From assembly GCA_035772405.1 (NCBI GenBank), contig JAYKKM010000428.1, positions 6,414,001 to 6,478,000 on the forward strand: 64,000 nucleotides of DNA, written 5' to 3'. Below the pieces are notes generated by a model that saw nothing but the letters and a program-made list of their open reading frames with translations, had not been told where the DNA came from and made no database searches. Origin of the DNA: Chrysogorgia sp. JL179-B06. Taxonomy: Eukaryota; Cnidaria; Anthozoa; Scleralcyonacea; Chrysogorgiidae. Shown piece by piece: positions 1 through 10,452 of the stretch (position 1 is the first letter of the stretch; the number at the start of each line of letters is the position of its first letter). A program made the translations under genes and the position numbers.

Positions 1-713
1 TATCTCTTACTTGATTCTAGAAGACTAAATATTATCGAGTACTTCTAGCTCACTTTTTAGTTTCTGGCTTTCCCTCTCTCTAAGAGAGATACTGATGTGT
101 CTTAGAAGGGTTTCTATTCTTATAATTTCAGGCATAAGCTCCCTGATTTTGTCAGTGTTTATGTTTCTAAATATAAATCGTTGCTTGATTTGACAACTAT
201 GCCGTTTCGTTCAACATTTCTAAAATCACCCACTGTTCCTGGTATTTGAAGGACTAACTGTTGTGATCAATGGCTTATGGATTTACAACAATTTCAAAGA
301 TTTGAATAGGTTATACTTGCTTTTATTTGGCATATCACATACTCATAAATGAATTGCAGTATACGGTGTTTGCAATATGGAGCAACTGGAAAGCTCGGGC
401 CGTGCGCGCAGGAACGCTTCTGCGGTTTTCCACTGGGCGAATATTTTCGCGCGAAGCGAATTTCTACAAAAATATTTCTGATTAGTTCCAGCTGAGAGCT
501 CGTAAGAGGCATTTATAGGACGTAATTGGACAACCTGTAGTTGGGACAAGGGGTGAGTCGATAAGGAGTCTTTGGTGTTCATTTGACTATTGTAAGACAA
601 TAAGCCAGTGCGTTGGGAAAAAACTTATTTCAATTCATAACATCAGGCTGGGGAATTCAGTATAGAACTGGCTTATTAGATAAATTTACCCTATGCATAA
701 TATGTGGTGATTT

Positions 714-718
<5 letters not shown>
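1..718 (+). repeat. Dispersed repeat, copy 1 (LINE-derived 3' part)
   Basis: The first ~720 bases recur, diverged, at about 18,470-19,440. The last bases read as a short stretch of LINE endonuclease (ICGDF-type motif near 700-718), which is fuller in the second copy. I infer a 5' piece of a dead non-LTR retrotransposon plus flank. No intact gene is present. Confidence 0.6.

Positions 719-752
<34 letters not shown>
719..752. repeat. (AT)n microsatellite
   Basis: Uninterrupted AT dinucleotides directly after the LINE piece. Together with a second tract (899-946) it brackets a ~150-bp segment that holds a hammerhead ribozyme. Confidence 0.95.
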
Positions 753-756
<4 letters not shown>

Positions 757-858
757 ACGCTCACTGCTTGCAGTTTGAGCGCTCTGGCATGGTTTTTGAT
801 GTCCCACATTTTGTGTGCATCTGTAAATAGCAGTCATCTTCATCCTGCTCATCAGCAC

Positions 859-894
859 TACACTGATGAGGCCCAAAAGGCCGAAACGGTACCG

Positions 895-900
<6 letters not shown>
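859..900 (+). ncRNA. Hammerhead ribozyme, type I, short stem III
   Basis: All conserved core positions are present: CTGATGA (863-869) and GAAA (883-886). Stem II is a perfect 4-bp GGCC/GGCC (870-873 with 879-882) closed by a 5-nt loop. Stem III is ACGG/CCGT (886-889 with 892-895) with a 2-nt loop, so the strand is self-complementary here and could work as a dimer. The predicted cleavage site is after C896 of GTC. Stem I is TACA (859-862) with TGTA (897-900). Short-stem-III hammerheads are known in Penelope-like elements and retrozymes. The surrounding element is not identified. Confidence 0.85.

Positions 901-946
<46 letters not shown>
899..946. repeat. (AT)n microsatellite
   Basis: A second AT tract. 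It begins within stem I of the hammerhead ribozyme. Confidence 0.95.
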
Positions 947-947
<1 letters not shown>

Positions 948-984
948 GAATCTTTAGTGAGAAATGAGTCCCTGCCACGACGAG

Positions 985-1086
985 ATTATCACCCTCGCTT
1001 CGCGACCTCGCTTGCGAGGGGATTATTATTGCTAATAATAATAATATTAATTATGATAATTATAATAATAATAATAATAATAACAA
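985..1086. repeat. GC hairpin terminus and AAT-rich tract
   Basis: A small inverted repeat built on CCTCGC...GCGAGGGG, followed by imperfect (AAT)n. The same GC-rich fold-back ends three larger repeats at ~5,750-5,801, 13,165-13,205 and 15,190-15,240, so this is probably a degenerate terminus of that family. Confidence 0.5.
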
Positions 1087-1195
1087 TAATGCCTAGCTAA
1101 TGCAGATTGCAGATACCATATTTTGATGGTTATTAATACAAAAGCCATGTAACAAATAAAGCATATGGCATTGTACTTGTACTATAGTATCTAAA
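1087..1195 (+). repeat. Short dispersed repeat, copy 1
   Basis: About 110 bases recur at 2,316-2,396 (shared AATGCAGATTGCAGATACC). The two copies flank a LINE remnant, as expected if that insertion split or duplicated them. Confidence 0.6.
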
Positions 1196-1689
1196 CTAGA
1201 AATACGTATACGCAACAACCCCTCGCCCAATTGCTGTTTGAAACTTACAGTACAGTACTTCTTTTAGTTCTAAATTACTTGAATTAGATAATAGCCACTT
1301 CATTTGCCTATAACTACAGTAAATAAATTGACAGTGGACAATATCTCTCAGACCTTTGTATTGTCTGAATTTAATTGTTTCATAGGACATCAAAATAAAT
1401 ACATGCAGCCCAATTAAACTTTTTAATTTTTGAGTGCAGCAACAGAATAGTGGGAGATCTACTGCTGTTTCTACCATCAATCACTAAGAAAGAAATTACT
1501 TTTATCACAATATTGATGACTCACGAAATAATCAATGCAGTATTTTGTATATAGACACCAAAGGCTGTTGAAGGAAGAAAGTGCATCTCTATCATACAAT
1601 GAGTGTCCTTTAAAAAAATCAAATTCGTTCAAATGTCTACGGATGGCACGCATATAGTGCAAATGTATAGGCCGGGGTCCATTCAAATT

Positions 1690-2275
1690 AGATTTACTAA
1701 GACGTATTAGGGATTCTACTCCAATTGTTGGTGTGGATAGATTATATACAGTAAGTTGATAATTCTACCCACATTGGACTACTGTTATGTGGAGCTGGCA
1801 GGAATATGGATAACTAAATATTGATGGTCATAATCAGAGGTCTCTATGCATGTCAGGGAAACTGCTCTTTCCTAAGTCGGGACTTGAAACTGATTGGTTA
1901 ATAGAGATCCCAAGTTTTGTACCTCTTGTATTAGAAGCAAGTTACATTTTGTAATGCTAGTTAGGAAATTCCATGGCATTTTAACATCATATCTACCAGT
2001 AAAGAGCTATTTTCCATGTTTCAATTAATCTGTTCATACATGTTATAGCACCATTATCTATTGCCTTAATTGACAATATGTGAAGGATATACAACTTTTG
2101 AGTTAAAATTAGTTTTTGTAACATTGTACTGTACATTTGTGAATATGTGTTGAAATTTGTAACAACTGTAATTTGTTAGAAAACAAGACCCCCATATATT
2201 GATACCAGTGTTAGCATTGAAGGGGCTATCCTGTATAAATATTATTGTATTATTATTATTATTATTATTATTAAT
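1690..2275 (+). pseudogene. LINE 3' end remnant (CR1/L2-like)
   Basis: Broken frames resemble the C-terminal end of a non-LTR reverse transcriptase. A 3' UTR follows and ends in (TTA)n (~2,246-2,275), a typical LINE tail. Many stops and frameshifts. The match is weak and rests mainly on the tail and layout. Confidence 0.4.
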
Positions 2276-2315
2276 ACTAATAATAATAATGCATTAACAA
2301 TAATACTACTAATAA

Positions 2316-2396
2316 TAATGCCTAATGCAGATTGCAGATACCATATTTGCCATGTAACAAAGCATATATATGGCATTGTGTACTATAGTATCTAAA
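2316..2396 (+). repeat. Short dispersed repeat, copy 2
   Basis: Second copy of the 1,087-1,195 repeat. It runs straight into the next repeat family. Confidence 0.6.
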
Positions 2397-3310
2397 TTAT
2401 ATCACCGTGCACATATATATATATATTATAACCTATATTCAGAATGTCAAGCATCATAGCTTGTCGACAATGATCTAGCTAACACACATAGTATGTCAAC
2501 ATACCCAATGTGAACATAATAATAATAAGCTGTATTTTACATTGACAGAATAAGTTGTGATCCACTAGGCCAGCTAAGTATCCTTATCAAAAAATCCTAT
2601 AGGATCCTATAGGAAAATTGCATTTCTTATAGGAATTGGGCCAAAATCCAATAGGAATTCCTACAGGAATTCCTATTGGATTTTTTTGTAAGGGACTGTA
2701 GGTCTAACATGTTCCATAATGGATGGAGTACTGTAAACACAGATTATATATGGAATACATGCCAGTATACAAAACATGGACGTCAAGATCATATCGTCAG
2801 AAACATAATATTCCTGGTTGAAAAAATTATAACCTTCTTATTGCCAGTGACGGCCTCTAACCATTGAGCCATCGAGATTCAGATGGAGAGAGGTTACAAT
2901 GATGCACTGGTTCTAATGATATATGTACTGCCTATGCACAGCAGTTACTATATATTTCAGTAATGACTAATGATTGGGTGTGTTAATATATACACTGCTG
3001 TTATATCAATAGAATCAGTACATCAATGTAACGTTCACTCACCATCTGAGTCTTGGTAGCTCAATGGTCAGAGCATCTCACTGGAAATCAGAAAGTTATC
3101 CCAGTCCGGGACACAGAATATTATTTTCTGAGGATATGAGCTTGCATGACAATCATCCAGGTACTGTATCGTCTGTTTCCCCCCGAGCTCTCTCTTATTC
3201 ACTACAGCAGTGTATATATTAAGTATTAACACTGACAAGTATACATAGTAATGCTTGTTTATTGCTACAAAATTGTAGGTCATATAAACACAGCAATAGT
3301 ATGCATTATA
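2396..3310 (+). repeat. ~0.8-0.9 kb repeat with tRNA-like segment, copy 1
   Basis: Matches 5,802-6,620 over most of its length with indels. Near 3,050-3,120 it holds a tRNA-like A-box stretch (GGTAGCTCAATGGTCAGAGC) followed by a poor B box, so part of it is probably tRNA-derived (SINE-like). A local cluster of CCTATAGGA palindromes (about 2,590-2,680) is unique to this copy. No coding potential is seen. Confidence 0.6.
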
Positions 3311-3397
3311 TATATAGGCTAATTATCAAGCATATAGTATTTATAATTTTAATCAAATAATAAACATACCGTACATGCAATTCCAAAATTTGTACTA

Positions 3398-3406
3398 CCA
3401 CTTACT
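3398..3406. repeat. Target-site duplication (left), 9 bp
   Basis: CCACTTACT directly precedes the terminal inverted repeat that starts at 3407 and is repeated exactly at 4486-4494. Confidence 0.85.
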
Positions 3407-4485
3407 TAGCCTGCGTGGCGGCGTTAGGGGGAGGGGGAAAGCGGAAAGGCGAAGTGGGGGGGAAGGAGGGAACGCCTGCACGAAAGACCCATGTTTTGGG
3501 ATTTCCGCCCACATGAAGAACTGTCAAAAACAACCAATCAGCGACTAGCGGGCTTTCCTCAATGATTACAACATTTCACTTCGGGCCGAATCGTGAAATA
3601 TCCATGTCTGAAACTCCGTAAAAAGCTTGTCTGCATCTGGTGGAGACAAGATTTATTTTGAAAATTTATTCAAGCAATCGTGTAGACATGGAAGCACAGA
3701 GTTGAAACTTTCTCCGAGCGTTGTAGGTCTTGCGGCAGAAAAAAATATGAAATGCTTTTGAACTTTATAACTTTACGAAATCAGTATCAACACATGCGAA
3801 AGGAGACAACAATGTTCCACGAACCGATAACATTAATAGCCCTGATAGAATGAAGCGACATCTGACTACCGAACACCGTAAATCGAATGGGATTTGGCCA
3901 AGAAATTTCATATGCAAGACAACGTAGAAACCATCACTTATATACGTTTAGCCGTAAGTCTCTTTATTCTGAAACGTCGAAGGAATTCTCCGAAGGCCCA
4001 GAGAGCATTGTTGAAACACCTGAAGACAAGGACAAGGTAGAAATCACAATAATATAGCTGCTTCCCCTGCCGACTGATAATCACGCGCTCGCACGAACGT
4101 CTGGTACATCTACTAAATCCATAATCAAACTCTTGCCAAATCCCGTTGGTAATACCATCAAAACATCTTTTCCTGCCAGCAGCTCCCTCGTAGCAACTTT
4201 TTGTTCCTGTTTTAATTTAAAGCTACGACCAGCAACGAACTGAAGATCGGTTAAAGCTATCGAAAGAAAATAATCTACCAACACGGGTTTTCTAAAGTCG
4301 CCATTTTTAAATGTTTATTTCCTGACAGGAAACTCCTGAATACTAATGAGTTGAGTTAGCCAATCAGAATTTAGCGTCCTCTGGTGGACGTAGAAATCCA
4401 AAAACATGGGTCTTTCGTGCAGGCGTTCCATCCGCACTCACCCCAGTCCCCGCCCCCTATCCCTAAACGGCTGCTTCGCAGGCTA
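3407..4485 (-). mobile_element. DNA transposon carrying a RecQ-helicase fragment
   Basis: A 1,079-bp element bounded by ~100-bp terminal inverted repeats that begin TAGCCTGCG and share an internal block around GGAACGCCTGCACGAAAGAC. It has a perfect 9-bp target duplication. Inside, on the minus strand, is the start of a RecQ-type helicase gene. No transposase is visible, so this is a non-autonomous or deleted copy. A 9-bp duplication would suit a Mutator-like element, but the superfamily is not established from sequence. Confidence 0.8.
4081..4284 (-). pseudogene. RecQ-type helicase N-terminal fragment
   Basis: About 67 residues match the start of a RecQ/superfamily-2 helicase. The Q-motif-like region (KLKQEQ) is followed ~25 residues later by the Walker A loop LPTGFGKSL. 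The frame then stops, and no DExH box or helicase-C domain follows before the transposon ends. A Met codon upstream (about 4,302, in another frame) may be the original start, which implies a frameshift. It is cargo of the surrounding element and cannot encode a working helicase. Confidence 0.75.
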
Positions 4486-4494
4486 CCACTTACT
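4486..4494. repeat. Target-site duplication (right), 9 bp
   Basis: Exact copy of 3398-3406. Confidence 0.85.
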
Positions 4495-4573
4495 ATTCAG
4501 CAGTATTATAAAGAACGAATGGTATATATTTTAAACAGGCTAGGACTGGCCATTGTGCCATCTTGTGCCAGAA

Positions 4574-4645
4574 CAATGGCCAGCCAGAACAATGGCCAGC
4601 CAGAGCAATGGCCAGCCAGAACAATGGCCAGCCATTGTGCTGCCA
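4574..4645 (+). repeat. Minisatellite, ~16-bp unit
   Basis: About four tandem copies of AATGGCCAGCCAGAAC with single-base changes, followed by an inverted partial copy to ~4,680. The stretch is open in several frames only because of its periodicity. Confidence 0.85.
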
Positions 4646-4699
4646 CAAAGTGCCATTGTTCTGGCACAAAATGGCCAGTCCAAGCCTGATTTTACACTG

Positions 4700-5379
4700 C
4701 ATGGATTTAATTCCAACTGTCAAAATATTATACATATATGTTTTGAAAATTCAAAACATTACACACCTTCAAATTTTCCAAAATCTCTCTGTTAAATATT
4801 TCAAAATGTGTCTATTAGATTTCGGAGCTTGGAGCAAATACACAATACAGTGTACAATTACATTAAAATTAGCGAGTCAAGTCAAAAATTTAAACGATAA
4901 AGTGAAGCACTGAACTGAAGGTAGCCGTACGACGCTATAGTCTCTTAGAATTCAACGAAATGCGGGTAAATATCACCAAAATCCTAAACCTAACCCTAAT
5001 CCTAACCAAATTGCTAACCCTAACCAAAAAAAAACTATGCAGAAAAGGTATATTAATCAGTTGCTCAACACAGACCGGTGATTCGGTGACAATCACAATG
5101 TACATAATTATAATAGTCCTTTTACCTTTTACTTGTGTCTGTATTTGATTATCTTGTCCTTCAACACTACAGTTTCGGCTTAAAATCAGCTGAATCCGAT
5201 GATTTTGTGAGGAAATGGCTGGTTTTTATGGCAATATAAATTTCGCCGTCGGCGAATGGCGCTTCTTCCGGAAAGCGGTTTGTCGCGCTGGCGTCAATTT
5301 AAATTTAAATTACGCCAAATTTAACGCACCAAAAAACCGTTTCAATACCGTTTCAATTTTTGCATTCGCAATCATGTGA
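4700..5379. other. Intergenic stretch, no gene seen
   Basis: AT-rich sequence with a few interspersed CCTAA telomere-like hexamers (4,985-5,030). Nothing else is recognised. Confidence 0.6.
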
Positions 5380-5801
<422 letters not shown>

Positions 5802-6620
5802 TATATATCACCATACATGCACAGATATAACAAACTATATTCAGGATGACATGCTAATTTGATACTTGTTGACAATGATCTAGCTGACACAGCACTTGTT
5901 CAATCCCTAACAATTTCTGCTGACTGTTTAGTGTCAACATACCCAATGTCAACATAATCCTATATAAACTGTATTTTACATTATATATAAGCCTTAAGGA
6001 CCAGCATTGTCCAAGCTTATTAACAGACACAATAAGTTGTGGCGCAGTAGGCCATCTACTATAGTCCTAACATGTTCCGTAATGGATGGAGTAAACAAAG
6101 ATTATTTCTGGAATACATACCAGTGTACAATACATGGACGTCAATTAAGCTATTAACTATGATTAAGCTCATATCCTCAGAAAAACTATTCCCGGCTGAA
6201 AAAATTATAACCTGATTGAGGCGTCAAGAGTCAGATGGAGAGAGAAGGTTACAATGATGTACTGATTTGAATGATATACTGCCTATGTGGCAGTCACTAT
6301 ATATCAGTAATGCACATAGGAAGTATACATATTTCAATTGAATATTCAGTACATCATTACAACCTTCACTCTCGGTAGCTCAATGGTTAGAGGGTCTCAC
6401 CAGCAATCAGAAAGTTACAGGTTCAATGGGACTAAGAATAATTTTTCTGAGAATATGAGCTTGCATAACAATCATCCATGTATCGTCTGTCTCATACTCC
6501 GAGCTCTCCCTTATTCACTGCAGCAGTGTATATATTAACACTGACAAGTATAGTGCAGTACTGTTGTATAAACCCCAGTATATAGTCTGCATGTTTTTGC
6601 ACCCCTAAACTACCAGTACT
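5802..6620 (+). repeat. ~0.8-0.9 kb repeat with tRNA-like segment, copy 2
   Basis: Second copy of the 2,396-3,310 repeat. Its tRNA-like stretch (about 6,369-6,440) has both an A box (GGTAGCTCAATGGTTAGAG) and a better B box (GGTTCAATGG). It directly abuts the repeat before it, so the two may form one composite element. Confidence 0.6.
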
Positions 6621-7049
6621 GTATAGGCTAATTCAAATTTTTAAATTGTTCCATGATAGGTACAAACTTTAAACTTGCTACGATTGTGATTTTTCGTTGG
6701 CTTTCTAATGGTATATAGCATAAATCTCTCTGTTAAGTATTTCAAAATGTATATATTATACAGTACAACACTTACAAGTCAACTAACAATAACAAATTGT
6801 TAACATGACTAACATGTATATGGTTGTTTTATTGAAGAGTACGATAAAAATGTTGTTCTGCGTACTGTGTAGCACTAGGTATAGTGTTAGAAATACATGT
6901 AAGAAATCGCGTGTAAGAGGACTATACAATTTCGAGTGAAAGCCCTTCAAAGAGTGATTTCGTGATGTCTGATTGACAGGCTCACGTTTTTGTTTTGTTT
7001 TTAGTCGCCATGACGCCATGCCAAAAGTGAAATGTTGCGACCACGATAT

Positions 7050-7345
7050 ATTTTGAAGTAGTAGGCTAACTCTAAGAACTCATTCTACATATCTAATGAA
7101 AGCTTGATTAATAGCCTCTGACATACCTACAAAAATATTTTTGTAACTGATAGCTAACAGCTTGAAAAAACCGACGACGCTCTTGGATTGGATTGACAAA
7201 CTCCGAGTAAATATTTTAGATATTCAGACGACGATATCTTTTGAACTACTAACTCTGAAAAATCATGCTATATATCATATAAAAGCCTGAATAACATACT
7301 CGGACATGTTTGCAAAACTATCTTTGTAACTGATTAACAGGTTTA
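7050..7345 (+). repeat. Diverged tandem duplication, ~185-bp unit
   Basis: Two adjacent related blocks share a sequence near GATATNTTTTGAA and a second near TTTGTAACTGATNAACAG. They are too diverged to be a recent satellite. The 430 bases before them show nothing recognisable. Confidence 0.55.
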
Positions 7346-7535
7346 AAAAACAGAAAACGGGTTTACCTTTAGTTTTAACGCCACGTATAAAACTTGATTT
7401 ACGAACTTGACATCTTCCGACGACGATATATTGCATTTTCACTGCCTTTCACGATCTTTTTGAACACAAATCTTCATTCACCGTATAACCCGACAAAACA
7501 CGTACTTTTCTTTTACGGTTTCAATTTAAATACTA

Positions 7536-7564
7536 GAGAGGTTCAGATTTGACGTCCGCTACCG
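7536..7564 (+). repeat. Harbinger terminal inverted repeat, left
   Basis: Pairs with 12,968-12,996; one transition within the first 29 bases. Confidence 0.85.
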
Positions 7565-7818
7565 CTACCTTAAATGCATTACGCATGCGCATTTTCTATT
7601 TCTACTTCGGTAGTCGTCGCCGGACACAGTCCGAGTACCGCAAGAAAGTGTTTTACGGTAGTCGCGACTACCGTTTGAAAGGTAAGTTGTTTTTGTCAAA
7701 ATTTGTGTTTTCAACTCTTAAAATTTGAGACTATACTTTAATAAATAACCGCAGTTAAGTTTTTAAACAAAAATACTGACCTAGAAAGTGCTTTTCAGTG
7801 GAAACTTAGGTGAACCAG

Positions 7819-8638
7819 ATGGAATTCTCAGTGGCAGTGGAAAAAGGAGACAGTTCGTAAGTTTTAGTTTATACATAACTTATTATAAAAAGGTCTCTTG
7901 ACCATAAAATATGCTTGTTATCTTTGTTTTTTTCCTACACTACGTCTCTACAGTACTATATCATGTTTATCACACACATATTATTTTGATACGTAGGGCT
8001 AAAAAGAAGAAGTTGCGTTGGAAAGAAAATCACGATATTTGGCTACTAACAGAAGTAATTTCTATTGAGCCATACAAATGGAAACAAGGCTCAAAAGAAC
8101 GTGGAGAAGCCTTCACAACAATTGCCAAAAACCTGGCAGAAATACCCAATTCTGGCTTTCCCGATAGCCTCAGTCAGCGAGCTGTTCGGACCAGGTTTTT
8201 TTGAACTCCTTGACGTGTTTAAAAAACAAGAATTAAAAGAGATGAGGGCAACCGGAATTGTGCAGACTTCGATGAGAAAACCCAACTATTGACCGAAATA
8301 AACTGTAGAATGGTGGAGTATAAAAATGGCTTTTTGTTGGAAAATATAAACAAAAGGGAAAAGGAGGAGAAAGAAAAAGCGACAGCCGAAGATATGAGAA
8401 AAAAGCAAGTGAAAATTGAGCGAAACCACGGAGAGAAACGAAGGAGTAAACTCCAAAAAGAGAAAGGCAAGTGAATTGGTGGAATACTTGAAGTTAAAGC
8501 AGGAAGTAAATAAAGCGAATACTGAGAACGAGCTTAGCCTACGAGAGGAAGAATTAAGATTGGAAAAGCAACGCTTAGAAAATCAGAGAGAGTTACAACA
8601 ACAAATGACTGAGCAGCTCAAGTTACAACAGCAATGTT
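7819..8638 (+). pseudogene. Harbinger Myb/SANT-like DNA-binding protein
   Basis: The accessory protein of PIF/Harbinger elements, thought to bring the transposase to the nucleus and to DNA ends. Exon 1 (7,819-7,856) begins with ATG and ends in a GTAAGT donor. Exon 2 starts at 7,997 after a TAG acceptor. The trihelix/Myb region has the expected tryptophan spacing (RWKENHDIWLL ... PYKWKQGSKERG ... SQRAVRTRF), followed by a coiled coil rich in Glu, Arg and Gln to the stop. Frameshifts near 8,200, 8,260 and 8,470 break the frame, so it is dead. Confidence 0.75.
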
Positions 8639-9088
8639 AACAAGCCATGTTTACAAGGTACAGTATGTCTATGGAAAAGCGTAAATGATTCTGTGCTTAT
8701 GCAAGGGAAATAATTTAATTTACAGTTGTGTTTAAACAGTTTGTTTCTGAAAAATTAAGTTGATATGAAATGCATACATTTAATTTATAGTGTTCGGTTT
8801 GAAAATTGTTTGTACGTTTGAGTAATAATTCTATAATTGTTGTATATATAATTTATATTCTGGATAATTTTTGTATATAAATTCTGAATAATTTTTATAT
8901 ATAATATATATTCTGAATAATTTTTGTATGTGTATGAATTGTAAATAACTTTTGAATATTATATATATATATATATATATATATTCTTAAACATTATATA
9001 ATTAAAATAAAGTCTTGGTCTCATATTTGCTCAAAGGACTTTGTGTGGTTCCACTAAATATATATGGGGGATTACTGGCAAATATCGG

Positions 9089-9250
9089 TCAAAACTTCTG
9101 AACCCTCTATAAGACCGAAATCAGCAAAATATCTCTAAAAATCGCACTCGAAATATAGAGGTATCAAAACTTCTGAACCCTCTATAAGACTAAAATCAGC
9201 GAAATATCTCTAAACATCGCACTCGAAATATAGAGGTATCAAAACTTCTG
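9089..9250 (+). repeat. 75-bp tandem duplication
   Basis: Two consecutive 75-bp units start at 9,089 and 9,164, with a third beginning at 9,239. They differ by only a few bases. The function is unknown; it lies in the non-coding middle of the Harbinger element. Confidence 0.85.
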
Positions 9251-9619
9251 AAAAATTTTGCATTTCAAACTGTTTATATATTTAAAATATATATATATAA
9301 GCCCATGGACTTATTATTTTTTGTTTTATTTATGAAATTCCTTTTTTTCTAAAATGTAGAGACTTGCTATTGGGAAAGGCTTATTTTCAGGTAACCCCAG
9401 ACCCCAGTCATTCAACCTTAGTCCTTAGTCACATGTCCATTGAAGGGTTACATGTCCATAGGGTCAGGGTTGGCATTGGGCTACAGTAAGTTACCCATTT
9501 TTATTTTTCATTAAATAAATTTGGGAGTCATTAATCCCTGGGAATTAGTGAATGTCAATGGGGTGATTGATCCCTAGCAACAAGTGACCAGGTGTCACTG
9601 ATCCATGGGGATCACACAT

Positions 9620-10140
9620 CTCTATAGATGAAGCTGGAGAAGGTCCAGAAAAGAGCTTTAGCCTGTGTTTTTCCAAATCGCCCCTATCAAGAGGCGCTTG
9701 CCTTGGCAGATCTAGATTCTATAAACGACCATCAAGAATCGCTAACTCGGGATCTTTTCAAATCGATTGTTGAAAATGAGAACAGTAAAATACACCATCT
9801 AATTCCAAAACCTATTGTTAATCCGCGTTACGGACTAAGGAAACAAAGGTCCCTTGACGTTAAGGTAACAAGAACAAACCGTTTCGCCAACTCGTTCATT
9901 ATCAAGAGTAGTAACCTCTATAACAATGTTCATTGAACTGCAAATAGTACATTTTAACAAATAGCTAAATACCATTATTTTAATGATTCTTTATAGTCAA
10001 ATTGTAAACTAATTACAGTTAAATATTTATAGACATAACTATATAAGTATGAATTTGTAAGAATTACGCAATTCAGAAATATTTTATAATATTCTGCAAT
10101 GTAATTTTCCTTTATTAAAAAACGATTATTATTATACAGT
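9620..10140 (+). pseudogene. LINE reverse-transcriptase C-terminus and 3' UTR
   Basis: The ~100-residue frame (9,628-9,936) has the usual tail of CR1/L2-type LINE polyproteins: LEKVQKRALACVF, a YQEAL stretch, then RYGLRKQRSL. About 200 bases of 3' UTR end in ATTATTATTA. This is a 5'-truncated insertion inside the Harbinger element, as LINEs typically leave. Confidence 0.7.
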
Positions 10141-10452
10141 ACATACAGTATAGCAGAATCGTGTGATAAGTCCTCCCCCACTTATAAGCCCCTTCTGCCT
10201 ATTCCCCCAGAAATAAAAATATAGGCCTTATTGTTTAACAAAACATACCTTGTGGTTGTAAGCCCCCCCCCCCCCCTGGATTTTACTACCCCAACAGGTA
10301 ACAAGACAAGTAATAACCTTCTTTTCAAATAAAAATAGATATATTATATAAGTAAATATACACAATTATAGACAATCTGGAATCCCTAGTACCTTTCTGA
10401 CATAAACTAAGATGTTTTTGTATACACACTACACATGAGGTATTTCCACTTA

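Noticed and set aside
4985..5030. CCCTAA-like motifs here and at 12,480-12,540, 13,880 and 15,560-15,680 as telomeric arrays
   Set aside because: Only a few irregular, interrupted hexamers; not a telomere or a clear fusion site.
10255..10280. Poly-C run as a structural or regulatory site (also 14,104-14,118)
   Set aside because: Simple homopolymer with no partner or conserved context.
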